Of a stretch of 64,000 nucleotides of DNA, positions 33,966 to 43,807 are shown in pieces; the first letter of the stretch is position 1; each line of letters begins with the position of its first letter. Source of the stretch: Rhipicephalus microplus (taxonomy: Eukaryota > Arthropoda > Arachnida > Ixodida > Ixodidae). The translations under genes and the position numbers were made by a program. The notes below the pieces were generated by a model that was not told the DNA's origin, searched no databases, and worked only from the letters and a program-made list of their open reading frames with translations. The stretch is taken from assembly GCF_043290135.1 (NCBI RefSeq), contig NC_134709.1, positions 68,670,956 to 68,734,955 on the forward strand, in the 5' to 3' direction.

Positions 33966-34225
33966 ATGGCGGCTTCCATATTCGGATTGCGGAGGATGCG
34001 CAGGTCGATAAAGGAGGCTGACAGGATATGCAGGCAAACGGGAGAAGGGGTAAGGATGATGCACGTTCGACTTCTTTTACAAGATGTGCTCCTTCCCGAT
34101 CTCACTGATCCGGAGAGCATTACTTGGCTCATTCTGTGACCGCAGCGTCATCGAAAAGCCGTGGTCGATATGTGACTCACAAATCACCTCTTTATTAGAA
34201 AAATAAATTCTCTCTCTCTCTCTCT
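33966..34225 (+). other. Small open frame ending in an AATAAA and CT-repeat tail
   Basis: ATG 33966 in good context (AAACAATGG) opens 56 codons to TGA near 34134-34136, rich in Arg early ('LRRMRRSIKEADRICRQ'). A GTAAGG within it could be a splice donor. The segment ends with AATAAA and (CT)8 at about 34200-34226. An AATAAA plus CT-repeat tail is also seen, inverted, at 47541-47600, so this may be the 3' end of a retroelement rather than a gene. Confidence 0.25.
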
Positions 34226-34347
34226 TGGATTGTGCGACTATCGCTTCCAACTGCTTCCTCGACCATGCCGGGAATGCGACCGTGTAATCACTTCGCATCT
34301 AAGCTCTTATAGCACTGCCGCGTAAGGCATCTCGCTCCCCGAAATCA

Positions 34348-34410
34348 GCGAATAACCCGCACACCGACTTTCGCTCCTAATTCTCTACATTTCATGCGCG
34401 GGTTATTCGC
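34348..34410. repeat. 13-bp perfect inverted repeat
   Basis: GCGAATAACCCGC at 34348-34360 and GCGGGTTATTCGC at 34398-34410, with a 37-base spacer. It lies in the presumed intron just upstream of the cysteine exon. Confidence 0.6.
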
Positions 34411-34534
34411 GAGAACATATGGTATTGTTAATGTGCCTATGTGGTGTACTCTCCGAGTGTAATAAACATTTTTGTAATATATTTTTTGTGTTTTCTCCCC
34501 CTCCCCTTTTTTTTCTCTCTATTTGCATCCGCAG

Positions 34535-34618
34535 TGTGTTGACAACAGTGACTGCTGCGGTGGCAGGGTCTGTTTGCATTACAAGTGCTCCAAATCGGTT
34601 TACGTTGCCTGGGGCTGA
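34535..34618 (+). CDS. Putative terminal cysteine exon of gene A (knottin-like)
   Basis: A long pyrimidine tract and CATCCGCAG end at 34534. The exon begins with a Cys codon and encodes 27 residues to TGA 34616-34618. Cysteines are spaced C-x5-C-C-x4-C-x4-C. The adjacent CC pair and spacing are those of cysteine-knot (ICK) peptides, in which one more Cys is expected upstream. AATAAA follows at 34795-34800. The exon at 51605-51700 has the same spacing, phase and architecture with different residues between the cysteines, as expected for paralogues. The function of the peptide is unknown; tick saliva contains many such secreted peptides. It is too short to exclude chance alone, but the paired match makes chance unlikely. 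Confidence 0.5.
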   Translation, partial: CVDNSDCCGGRVCLHYKCSKSVYVAWG

Positions 34619-34794
34619 CAATCCTGGGAACTGCAACGAGGAATGCAACGATAGAAAACTAAGAAAAAATGTCTGAATCCGACTCGCACTGGAAGAATAC
34701 CTATACCTGTGCTTACCACGCGAAATTTCAATGAATTGTCTTACTAATTAATAATTACGTATTTAACGCTAATCATAACTAATAAGCCCTGTTG

Positions 34795-34800
34795 AATAAA
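34795..34800 (+). terminator. Polyadenylation signal for gene A
   Basis: AATAAA, about 177 bases after the stop of the cysteine exon. Confidence 0.4.
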
Positions 34801-35138
34801 CTCTTCCTCCATAAAGTCAACAACATGCGATGCCGTTCAGGCAACGTCGCATCCTCTTTTTTTTTTTCACAGTAGCCAGAATGCTTAGGGAGTGAATTTT
34901 AACAAAGGAGCGTCGATATATGATTACTTCACGAAAGTGCTGGAGCCTCTAAATTTGTTAAAATCTGAGTTGGGTTACCGAAAGAAAACAGGAAGCAGGA
35001 TAGTCAATGAGTTCTATTCCTTGTATTACGCGCTGATGTTCCGCGACAATACCATCTTGCATATACCTAATGTCCGTTATTTGTTCACTCTTTTTTTGCA
35101 AAGAACAGGATGCATACTCAGTGAGTGTGATTTACCCG

Positions 35139-35350
35139 CCACGTGGGTCTAGAGGTCGTGCTGCTCGACATATGATCCGTAGGTCGCGGGATCGAATCCC
35201 GGCCAAGGCGGCTGCATTTTCAATGGAGGCGAAAACGCCCGAGGCCTGTGTGCTTTAAGTTAGGTACACGTTAAATAACCCAAGGTGGTGAAAATGTCCG
35301 AAGCCCTCCACTACGGCGTTTATACTAATCACATATGGTGCTTTTTGGAC
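35139..35350 (+). mobile_element. Diverged Ruka-like SINE
   Basis: 'gcgggatcgaatcccggcc', 'gcggctgcattttcaatgg', 'acacgttaaataaccc' and 'ccctccactacggcg' remain. The head and 3' end are strongly altered, which suggests an older copy or a sister subfamily. Confidence 0.7.
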
Positions 35351-38162
35351 AATAAGTTGAAAAATTGTTATATTTGTTTTGGTTTACGACTAGACCAATT
35401 TTTCTTACACCTGCACTGCAAACGATTATTGTGCTGCAGCTGCTGATAATTATTAATCGTGCACGAATCATGGCATATCACCGTTAGTTGGTCACGATGC
35501 TCTTCTGATGATCTAGCTAGAAGACAAGTCATATACATCACGTAAATATTAAGGAGTTTTTCACCAAGTACGTCATCACTGGCATATCATTTGATACGTG
35601 CTTATTAAAGATCTCCATCGGTGGATGCTTAAGCATCACCAAATGCGGTGTGCTTGGCTTTTGGTAATTTCTGCTGCCTTCAAGTAAGCAATATTAAAAG
35701 TCCAAATTAAGCTGAGATAACGAATGATCCCGTTTGTAGGAATTTGAAATAGTGTATCCTGCAGATAAACTGCATAGGAAGGACAAGCAAGACGGAGGTA
35801 GATCATTTAGACAAATTAGAACTAATTTATAAAAAACACGCCATTGGGGACACCTTCAAAGTACAAATTCTAATTGGTTTTCGGGGTAAGATGGATACAA
35901 GATGTGACCACCATTTGTTCGTAATAATGGTTAGGAATCTTCGAGATGGGGTGGCCCTTACACCGGCTGTCACGTCGACTGTGTACTGCTCTTCTATCGT
36001 TGTATCCCAGTGGTACATGCAGATGCATACCCCAGCAATACAATACATCTGCTGATTACGCAGTTTCTTCCTTCAACTTACCGCGCACATGGAGGCCAAG
36101 GAGTTAAAAATAAGCACCGTTACTACAACCAGAGTTATAGTATTTGAGCATGCTAAATATGAAAGCGCTGGTTTCGAACACTTTAAGGTGGCGGCATAAA
36201 ATAAACATCTGACGTAGACTGTCACATCACCCACCTCATGTTTGAAACTGAATTCTCCCAAAGGGGCCCAAAAAGAAAAGCATAATTATTCGTGTTGTTT
36301 AAAACACAAGGGCCCTTTATTAGCCGCACGAGCAAATAGCGACACCATCAGTTTTATTCTAAGCGCTTCAGGTCAAGCACATATTTTTGGTTTACCTAAC
36401 GTTATAAAAAGCTTGTGACAAAATAAATCTTAAAATAAAAGAGGGCTGAACCACTTGGTGAGTATACAGCCCAACCTGCCTAAAACCGCGGCTGAACTTT
36501 TATGTGCGCTAATCTGAACCGAAATCATGTTATTCTGGAAAGGCATGTATTTGCGGTAGGTCCAGACAAGCCCTGTAGAATGAAGCACTGACGATGTGAG
36601 TTGAGTAATTACAAGCTGGTTAAACCTGAAAGCCCACAGATGTTCTCTTTGTTTTAGCGATCAATACCGTAACTTTAAGTCGTTCCTTTATGCTACACTC
36701 TATACGAATACTGAACGGAGAAAAAAAAATTAAAATGGAACATCACAGCTGCCCGAAATGAGTCGTCTGTATACGAAGATTGCTGACTTTTATCGTTGTC
36801 TTGGCAATTTAAAAGTATGTCAAAACTGTTTCGTTAAACGGCCTTTGTGTAGGTGAACATACGCGTGTTTGTTGAAGCTTTGTATCGAGTAATTGCTTTG
36901 CGAATACAGTGTTGAAGCGGATTCAGTTTCGCTTTAAAAAATGATTCTGTTCCCAGCAGCTATTTATTACTGAAATGCTTTGTGACAGATAAAGCATTGT
37001 CATCAAGTACTCTGCACTTTCAAGGTGAGTAGCTTTAGAAAACATACAGGAGACAAACCGTGAAACAACTACGTAGTAGCTAGGTTTTTGCCAGGACGAA
37101 TTGTATCTAGCCGGAACTAACAATTGCCCATATAGCGTTTTGAAGCTCGAGAACAAACATAAATCATCGAGGAAACAATACGAAGTAATTATCCGGATGT
37201 TATTTCGACCAACCCTAGAAGTTGATTACGAGACATCAGATACTAAGGGAGGCTTTCTCACATTAATTGTAGGAGCCCTGCCATATTTGAGTTTTACAAG
37301 TAAACAGGCTTTTAGATATCAGCGTCGTTCATGTATTTTTGTTGAATATTTTTGCTTAAGGCTTGCTTAATTTGGTGTTATGATTTATATGTAACATTTC
37401 CGACAATTTATGTTAGCCTCTGGGTCGTGTGTTCTTGCAACTTTCCCCTGTTTGCGCTTTTCAAGCCTAACTATGGGACCGTAAGCTCGAATACCACTAC
37501 GTTAACGCTAGTTAATGTAATAAAGAAATTAAAAAGGATCACGTAATCTTTGAACATTCTTTGAGAAAAAAGGACAGTGTTTATTGCTAAAATAAGCGCA
37601 CAAGGGCTTGAGTCGTCGATATTATACCGTTGTCTTGTGTGAAGGCCCGGATGACTTAGGCTCACGAACTTTCAATCATTCATAGAGGCAGTGCCAATCT
37701 TTATGCGCGTTCTCTCGTGGCTTTTCTTGTCATTTAGGAACAATTCGTGATGCCACCAGTTGGTTCACCTGACGGCATACTTGAATAACGTGTAGACTGG
37801 TGCGTATTTTAGAGAGATCAGTTGTGAATCGCCCCCAACTCTGCTCTGCCATACAATCACACAGCCGTTCTGCCTTGTCTCACAAAACTATTGTGCACGG
37901 TCAATTGATTTTACTTCGTTTTATACGTTTTTCACTGCGCAAGCCGGGGCGCAGCGCGAAGCCGAAAAGCGCGAAATTATGATAGGCTCAACGCTGATGA
38001 ATATAGTGCTGACATTGTTCGCGCGTCTTGTGAAAAAATAGGTGGTGAGAAGCCAATAGTGCCTGTATAGGAAAAGTAGTGTATAGGCGCGAAAGAAATT
38101 ACTCGCTTCGCTTTGAATTAGGCGTTGTTTAGGGGCCCTTTAAGATTCTGGGTAGAGGTAAA
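35351..38162. other. 2.8 kb without recognisable gene or element
   Basis: AT-rich, only short frames. There is an A9 run at 36720-36728, but no SINE, LTR or LINE remnants that I can identify. Confidence 0.4.
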
Positions 38163-38174
38163 GCCCAGAATTTG

Positions 38175-38418
38175 GCCCCGCCGTGGTGGTCTAGTGGCTA
38201 AGGTACTCGGCTGCTGACCCACAGGTCGCGGTATCGATTCCCGGCTGCGGCGGCTGTATTTCCGATGGGGGCGGAAATGTTGTAGGCCAGTGTACTCAGC
38301 TTTGGGTGCACGGTAAAGAACCCCAAGTGATCGAAATTTCCGGAGCCTCACACTACGACGTCTCTCATAATCATATGGTGGTTTTGAGACATTAAACCCC
38401 GCATATCAATCAATCATT
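38175..38418 (+). mobile_element. Ruka SINE, TSD GCCCAGAAT(T/C)TG
   Basis: Full-length copy. TSD copies at 38163-38174 and 38419-38430 match at 11 of 12 positions. Confidence 0.92.
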
Positions 38419-38521
38419 GCCCAGAATCTGTTAGACACTTATCATACTGGCAAACGAGGCACATAATGCGGCAGTGACGCGTCACTACGTTTATCTTATG
38501 ATGATGATGACGCAACTTCGA

Positions 38522-38563
38522 TAGATAGATATGTGGAGTTTAACGTCCCAAAACCACCATATG
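38522..38563 (-). mobile_element. Ruka 3' tip only
   Basis: About 40 bp: GATA repeat, then 'atgtggagtttaacgtccca' and 'aaaccaccatatg'. It is an extremely 5'-truncated copy or a deletion remnant. Confidence 0.6.
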
Positions 38564-38879
38564 CGCTACTTCTATAGTGATACAAGTCTTTGTGAATGTT
38601 TTGTTTTTCGAAGAAGTGCCACTGTTCACACAATCAACCCTATTATAGTTTTTGCTATTATAGTTTTTGAGGCAACCATCCAAAAACAGTTTTGAATTAT
38701 CGCTCGTAGTGTCCTGTACCCTCTTCGGCACGTGTTCCTTAGCGCTGAAATTATTCATGTAAGCAATGCAAAAGGACCGTCTTACAAAAAAAAACAAAAA
38801 CAAAAAAAACAAGCATCCACAGAACGCACAGCAGAGTCGCAGCAAAAGCTTGAAGAGCGGCATTTTAGCGCCTTTTTTT

Positions 38880-39090
38880 AAACACTGTCTAGGTAACTGC
38901 TACCAGCACACTTGCTGGGTACCCAGTACCCTAAATCATCATAGTTTTTGAGTAGTAGGGAGGCATTCAATATGCCATCCTTCGTCGCTCTTCGAGAAAG
39001 CATACCCGCTACACACTCGAAAGGAATTTCGTCCAATTTTTTTTTTGCTACTGTGGCTGACGATGATGAAGAATTATGCCGGAAGTTTTT
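38880..39090 (-). repeat. Dispersed repeat R2, inverted copy
   Basis: Matches 29345-29580 in reverse ('cttgctgggtaccca' at 38911-38925, 'gatgatgaagaattatgcc' near 39060). Confidence 0.55.
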
Positions 39091-39229
39091 GTAACGGGTT
39101 GGAGTATTAGACGACCCACTCATTCAGCCATTCACATTATGTGGCGCCTGGCTGTTCTTTCGCTGTTTGAAAACACTTTATTACTTATATTAACGCGATT
39201 ACTTTCCCGACATCAAGCCTTCCAAAGGC

Positions 39230-39425
39230 CATTGTGGTTGAATGTTGGGCTGAAACGCAGAGGACCCGGGTTCGAATCCCGTTGGTCCTTTGTGTTTTTC
39301 ACTTAGTTTTTTTCACTGCACGCGATAGCGGTTACGGACACCGGCGACGGCGGCGGATGAGTGCGGTACACGCGACCGTTGTTGTGATCTCACAACAGCT
39401 TTCGCTGCGAAACGACGCTCTTTAA
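39230..39425 (+). mobile_element. tRNA-headed SINE, family 3, copy 2
   Basis: Box B-like GGGTTCGAATCCC at 39269-39281, then a T-rich linker, 'ggttacggacaccggcgacg' and 'gatctcacaacagctttcgc'. Same layout as 28490-28700 (minus strand). Confidence 0.6.
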
Positions 39426-39539
39426 GCTATCGGTAACTTGTGATCCGGCGCTCCAAAACTTGCGGGTAGACGCGCCGCAGCAATCGGGGAAGCTCCATTA
39501 CCGAATACTTCTCTCTGTGAAGTACGGCACGTGAAACAT

Positions 39540-39960
39540 TTAAAACGGAAAGAGAGAAAGAAGGAGATGAAGGGGGCGATAGAAATAAAAGAGAGACTAA
39601 CAAAGGTAACGACGACACTAAAGAATCAAGAGGCAGTGAGAAAGAAGCGGAAAGAGAGGAAAGGAGATAGAATGAAACGCACACGGGGAGATAGAAAAAA
39701 ACAACAACCATGAGCAGGACAGCGAAAAAGTGTGAGATGCGAAGAAATAAAAAGAGATAGGAAGAAAGAGGTAGTGATAAATACAGAACAAGAGAGAGAG
39801 AAAGAGAATAAAGAAAAAGAAAATGCAGTATGAGTGAGAAACAGAAAAAAATAGATATATAGAGAAAGAAAACAAATAGAAAGAAAGAAATATACGAATG
39901 AACAGATACAAAAGAAATAAAAGAAACAAGGAAAATGGAGAGATGAAAAAAATTCGGCAG
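39540..39960 (+). repeat. 420-bp polypurine tract
   Basis: About nine in ten bases on this strand are A or G, in GAAA/GAGA-type units without a fixed period. The long minus-strand Phe/Leu/Ser-rich frames here are products of this composition and not genes. Confidence 0.8.
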
Positions 39961-40065
39961 ATCCCATGCCCCTCGGGAATCGTCGTTATGCGAATCATGC
40001 GGAGGGAATGTGACCATGTTGTAATTTTTAAGATAAATGTTACTCGCACAGACACAAGTTGAACA
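39945..40065 (-). repeat. Copy of the window-end repeat, inverted
   Basis: 'ttcggcagatccca', 'gaatcgtcgttatgcg' and 'gtgaccatgttg' are the reverse of 63840-63920. Confidence 0.55.
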
Positions 40066-40343
40066 ATTGAAGATGTTTATATAATCAGTTTGCGCTTACG
40101 CAGCAATGCCGACAGAAACATGAGTGTTAGCAGTCCCAGAAGTGATAAGCGATATGAATCGCTGCAGCTCGCGAGGATGGTAGAAGCCCTGGACCCTGCT
40201 ACGTAAATCTACTCCAATGCAAGGCGTCCAACTGAAATTGACGTTAACCCGACATGACAGCTGTATCAAAAGAATACATATGTTAGCTTTATAAAATCAG
40301 ATAGCCGGCACTGCAACCACCACTAATGTTTCACGAACATTGA

Positions 40344-40594
40344 TTTGATGATTGATTAATTTATTTGTGGGGTTCGACGACCCAAAACCACGACATGATT
40401 ATGAGAGACGCCGTAGTGAAGGGTTCCGGAAATTTCCACCACCTGGGGTTTTTTAACGTGCACTTAAATCTGAGCACACGGGCCTACAACATTTCCACCT
40501 CAATTGGAAATGCAGCCACAGCAGCCGGGATTCGATCCCGTGACCAGCGGGTCAGCAGCCGAGTACCTTAGCCACTAGACCACCGTGGCAGGGC
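40344..40594 (-). mobile_element. Ruka SINE, perfect TSD TTTCACGAACATTGA
   Basis: 15-bp TSD at 40329-40343 and 40595-40609; full-length body. Confidence 0.95.
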
Positions 40595-40636
40595 TTTCAC
40601 GAACATTGAGGTCCATTTGAATAACAGTTCCGAGGC

Positions 40637-40860
40637 CTGGCGTGGCTCTGTGGTAAAGAATACTTGATTGCCACGCACAATGCTTGGGTTCGATTCCAGC
40701 TGGGACCCTGACATTTATTCTTTGCATTCGTCAGGTAAAGGCTGCCTATGTGAGGCTTTTCTTGCCGCTAACGCGTTGGAAATTGCCCGTGTGTGTTTTA
40801 GTCTTTCCAGGGTAGATACTAAGTTTCAATCACCTGTGGCACGTGATGGTCGCGACGGAA
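40637..40860 (+). mobile_element. tRNA-headed SINE, family 2, copy 1
   Basis: Box A-like TGGCTCTGTGGTAAAG, then 'attgccacgca' and box B GGGTTCGATTCC (about 40687-40698), then 'gctgggaccctgacatttat' and 'gcattcgtc'. The same sequence, better preserved, lies inverted at 62040-62212. A single diverged 'gacgcaaaatgtgc...tttcgcatt' block at 41015-41070 may be its 3' end. Confidence 0.65.
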
Positions 40861-41128
40861 TCGTGACATTATCCGTGTGTTGACCAGAGCGTCAGACTCG
40901 TCAAACCATCTTACTCCCCCCCCCCCTAATGCTAATTTTGGTTCACGCCAAGTAAAGGGAATGATCACGATAGCAACATGACGTAAGCGGCTGGAGATAT
41001 AGCTAGATATGTAGATAGACGCAAAATGTGCTTACAGTACGCGAAGAAATGTTTCGCATTCAAAAGGAACAAAAAATAAAAAAAAACGCATGCACTGCCA
41101 TTCCTTCAAAGTGGCATCAAAATGTGGA

Positions 41129-41365
41129 TTGATTGATTTGTGGGGTTTAACGTCTCAAAACCACTATTTGATTATGAGAGACGCCGTAGTGGAGGGCTCC
41201 GGAAATTTTGACCACCTGGGGTTCTTTAACGTGCACCCAAATCTGAGTACACGGGCCTACAACATTTCCGCCTCCATCGGAAATGCAGCCGCCACAGCCG
41301 GGATTTGAACCCGCGACCTGCGGGTCAGCAGCCGAGTACCTTATCCACTAGACCACCGTGGCGGG
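41129..41365 (-). mobile_element. Ruka SINE, perfect TSD GCATCAAAATGTGGA
   Basis: 15-bp TSD at 41114-41128 and 41366-41380. Confidence 0.95.
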
Positions 41366-41559
41366 GCATCAAAATGTGGAGTTGGCCCATTTGTTTTTCT
41401 CTTATCACGCAAAATTGTTGCAATAATAGGGGAAACCAGTTATTTTATTAACATTTACTTTATTCATTTATGTTCTGCGTGCAGATAACAGAATATGTGC
41501 GACATTTTCCCCAGCTTGAATTTCACTTCTTTGTTCATGACTATACCGAATGTTTTCAG

Positions 41560-41666
41560 CAATTCAGCAAAACAAAAAAGAAGAAATGCCACAAATGAAC
41601 GTGATTCTGTGGATTCTATCGGGAAGTCTTCTCTTCGTTTGGACACCGGACACAACGGCCGACGTG
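41560..41666 (+). CDS. Putative signal-peptide exon of gene B
   Basis: Acceptor TGTTTTCAG ends at 41559. ATGs lie at 41586 and 41595. From the second, the first 24 residues align without gaps to the exon at 30136, with the Trp-Ile-Leu core, Val-Trp-Thr and the Ala at the cleavage point conserved (10 of 24 identical). The hydrophobic core is 'VILWILSGSLLFVW'. I end the exon at GTG|GTATGG (41667), by analogy with the exon at 30117; the donor is weak and the open frame actually continues to 41831. The partner exon would be 51605-51700, about 10 kb away, with LINE2, an LTR relic and Ruka copies in between. Confidence 0.42.
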
Positions 41667-42400
41667 GTATGGACGCAACTGCGTGGGCGTTTGGAGCCGT
41701 GTCACTTCCTTTTTTTGTTTTGTAGTTTTGCTGGACTATTTGTAGTTGTGTTCGCCATCGGTAGCCTTCCAGCAAATATATACCTGAATGTACGAGCACA
41801 CTGGAGTATCTTACGAATAATTTTTGCTTGATGATGTTAGGATCAATACTACTTTGCCCAGGTACCTAACTAATTTCTAACACCTGTATATTCTGAATTT
41901 CATACAGTGTTTACTACTATGAACAACGACAAAATGCCATCATCAGCAGTAATCACAGGAAACCGTTCCAGCTTGCAACTTGCGAGAGCCTAATCCCGGC
42001 TGTGAAAACGGTAGCACGGGGTCGGGGATGACAAGAACAGCTAAAGATGAAGAAGAAGAACCGCAGAGATATCGACGACAAAAAATAGATAGGAGAAGAG
42101 GAAAGAAAAAGTAATGTGCGTTGGGCCGATTTGGCCAATCCCCCACAGCTCGAGGATTGGGCCGAGAAGACAGCAAGACGCAATTCTCGGCGTGTATCCA
42201 CGTACAACCGACCAAGTGCTTGGGAAGCTGCATCTCGCTGTTGTATTGAAGTTCCTACCTGTTAGCCATCCCTGTCCTCACTGTTCTCGCCTTCCTCGAG
42301 GTTTCCTCCGGTGCTTCCTGAGGCCTGAGCGTCCGGCTTCAATTCGGGATCTACCCCGCTGCTACTTCAAGGGCACCTTCGTGCTTTCTCCTGTAAGGGT

Positions 42401-43747
42401 GTGGCCAGATCGGGCGGTGCTGTTAATCCTATCAACCTGATGTCTCTATCCTCTCCCGGCCAGACATATTCTGCCTGGTCGGCTTCCCTTCCTAACAGGG
42501 ATTTGTCAATCAATCTGTTTTTGCACAGTGGTCTGAAGAGCGTTCCTGTGGCCCGGGCTCCAACCAACGGAGAGTCCATTCGCATGAAAAATCCGGAACG
42601 AATTCAGGAAAACCTCCGGAAGATTTCCGATTATTACCAAATGATTACCGGGGTGCGTCAATTTGGACGTGGAGGCATCCTGTGCTGCTTGCCGGACCAG
42701 GCCTGCATCACAGATATTCTAAAATGCACAACGTTTGCCTCAAATCAGGAGAGCTGTTTCGTGCCTGTCCATTTGGCCTGTGTGAAGGGACTAGTTCGAG
42801 GAGTGAACTTGAGCCTTACACCACCTGAAATACTTGAAATGTTTGCGGCTGCAGAAGAAATCTCTGTATTTCGATGCTCACGAAGCGTTGAGAACAAAGA
42901 GGTCCCCACAGAATCAATGATCGTGACTTTTGCCGGCACGGCTCGACCAACCGAAATTAAGGCATGGTCAATGATTTATCGTGTAGATGCGCTATCTCCT
43001 CCGCCACTGCAGTGCAAAAAATTCTGGAGGTATGGGCATACCCTCAAAGGATGTAGATCAGATGTGAGGTGTCGTACATGTACTGAACAACATAAACCCG
43101 ATAAATGTTCAACCCAAGAGGTGAGATGCTGTCTATGCAGAGGAAATCATGCAGCTGACAATGAAAGTTGCCCTATGAGGACATATGAGTTGCAGTTTGA
43201 GATCATCGAACAATAACGATGCTCTCGGCGTGAGGCCTGATATATTCTTTCTGAGCGGTCACGTGGCTATGCCACCATTGCCAACCGGGCAAACCAGATG
43301 CTTGAGTCGTCGTTGCCTGATCTAATAACACCAACGGTAGAAAGGGCCACGATGAAGCTTATGGATTCTCCATTCGTGAACCTAATGGAGTCACTGGTAC
43401 AAATAGTGAGCACTCAGTTGACTCAAATCTTGCAGGGAGGTAACCAACCTACCATGCCCCCTCCTCTACCTTGACCAGTTGAGGTTACTGATATTTCATC
43501 GGAACCAGGCCCTTCGAAGTCAAAGCCAGACATGCCGAACTCTGGCCGTAGAATGATTGTGCCTCTTGTGCAGGACTTAGATTGGAGCTCGGACTCCGAT
43601 CCTAATTTCTCACAACCTGAACAAATAGACTCTCACTCAAGAAATATGAAAAGACGCGCTTCTCCTGAGGCAAAACGCTCCTCAGTTGGCCCTAAATCAA
43701 GAAATAAGAAATATCAAAAGGAAAATCTATTAAAAAGGATTTTTTAA
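42401..43747 (+). pseudogene. LINE2 ORF1 with defective first zinc knuckle
   Basis: Open from 42401 to TAA 43214-43216, then continuing in degraded form to about 43747 (KR-rich tail). Three knuckles lie near 43010-43185. In the first, the second Cys is replaced by Phe ('CKKFWRYGHTLKGC', codon 43022-43024). The next, 'CRTCTEQHKPDKC' and 'CCLCRGNHAADNESC', look complete. The likely role is RNA binding in the LINE particle. The true start may lie upstream. Confidence 0.78.
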
Positions 43748-43807
43748 AGGATAGCATTTTAGAGAAAGCATTGAGTGCTTCTGGTATCTCTTCAAAATAG
43801 GGAATTT

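Noticed and set aside
39427..40055. Phe/Leu/Ser-rich minus-strand frames up to 196 codons resembling membrane proteins
   Set aside because: They are the complement of a polypurine tract; composition explains them fully.
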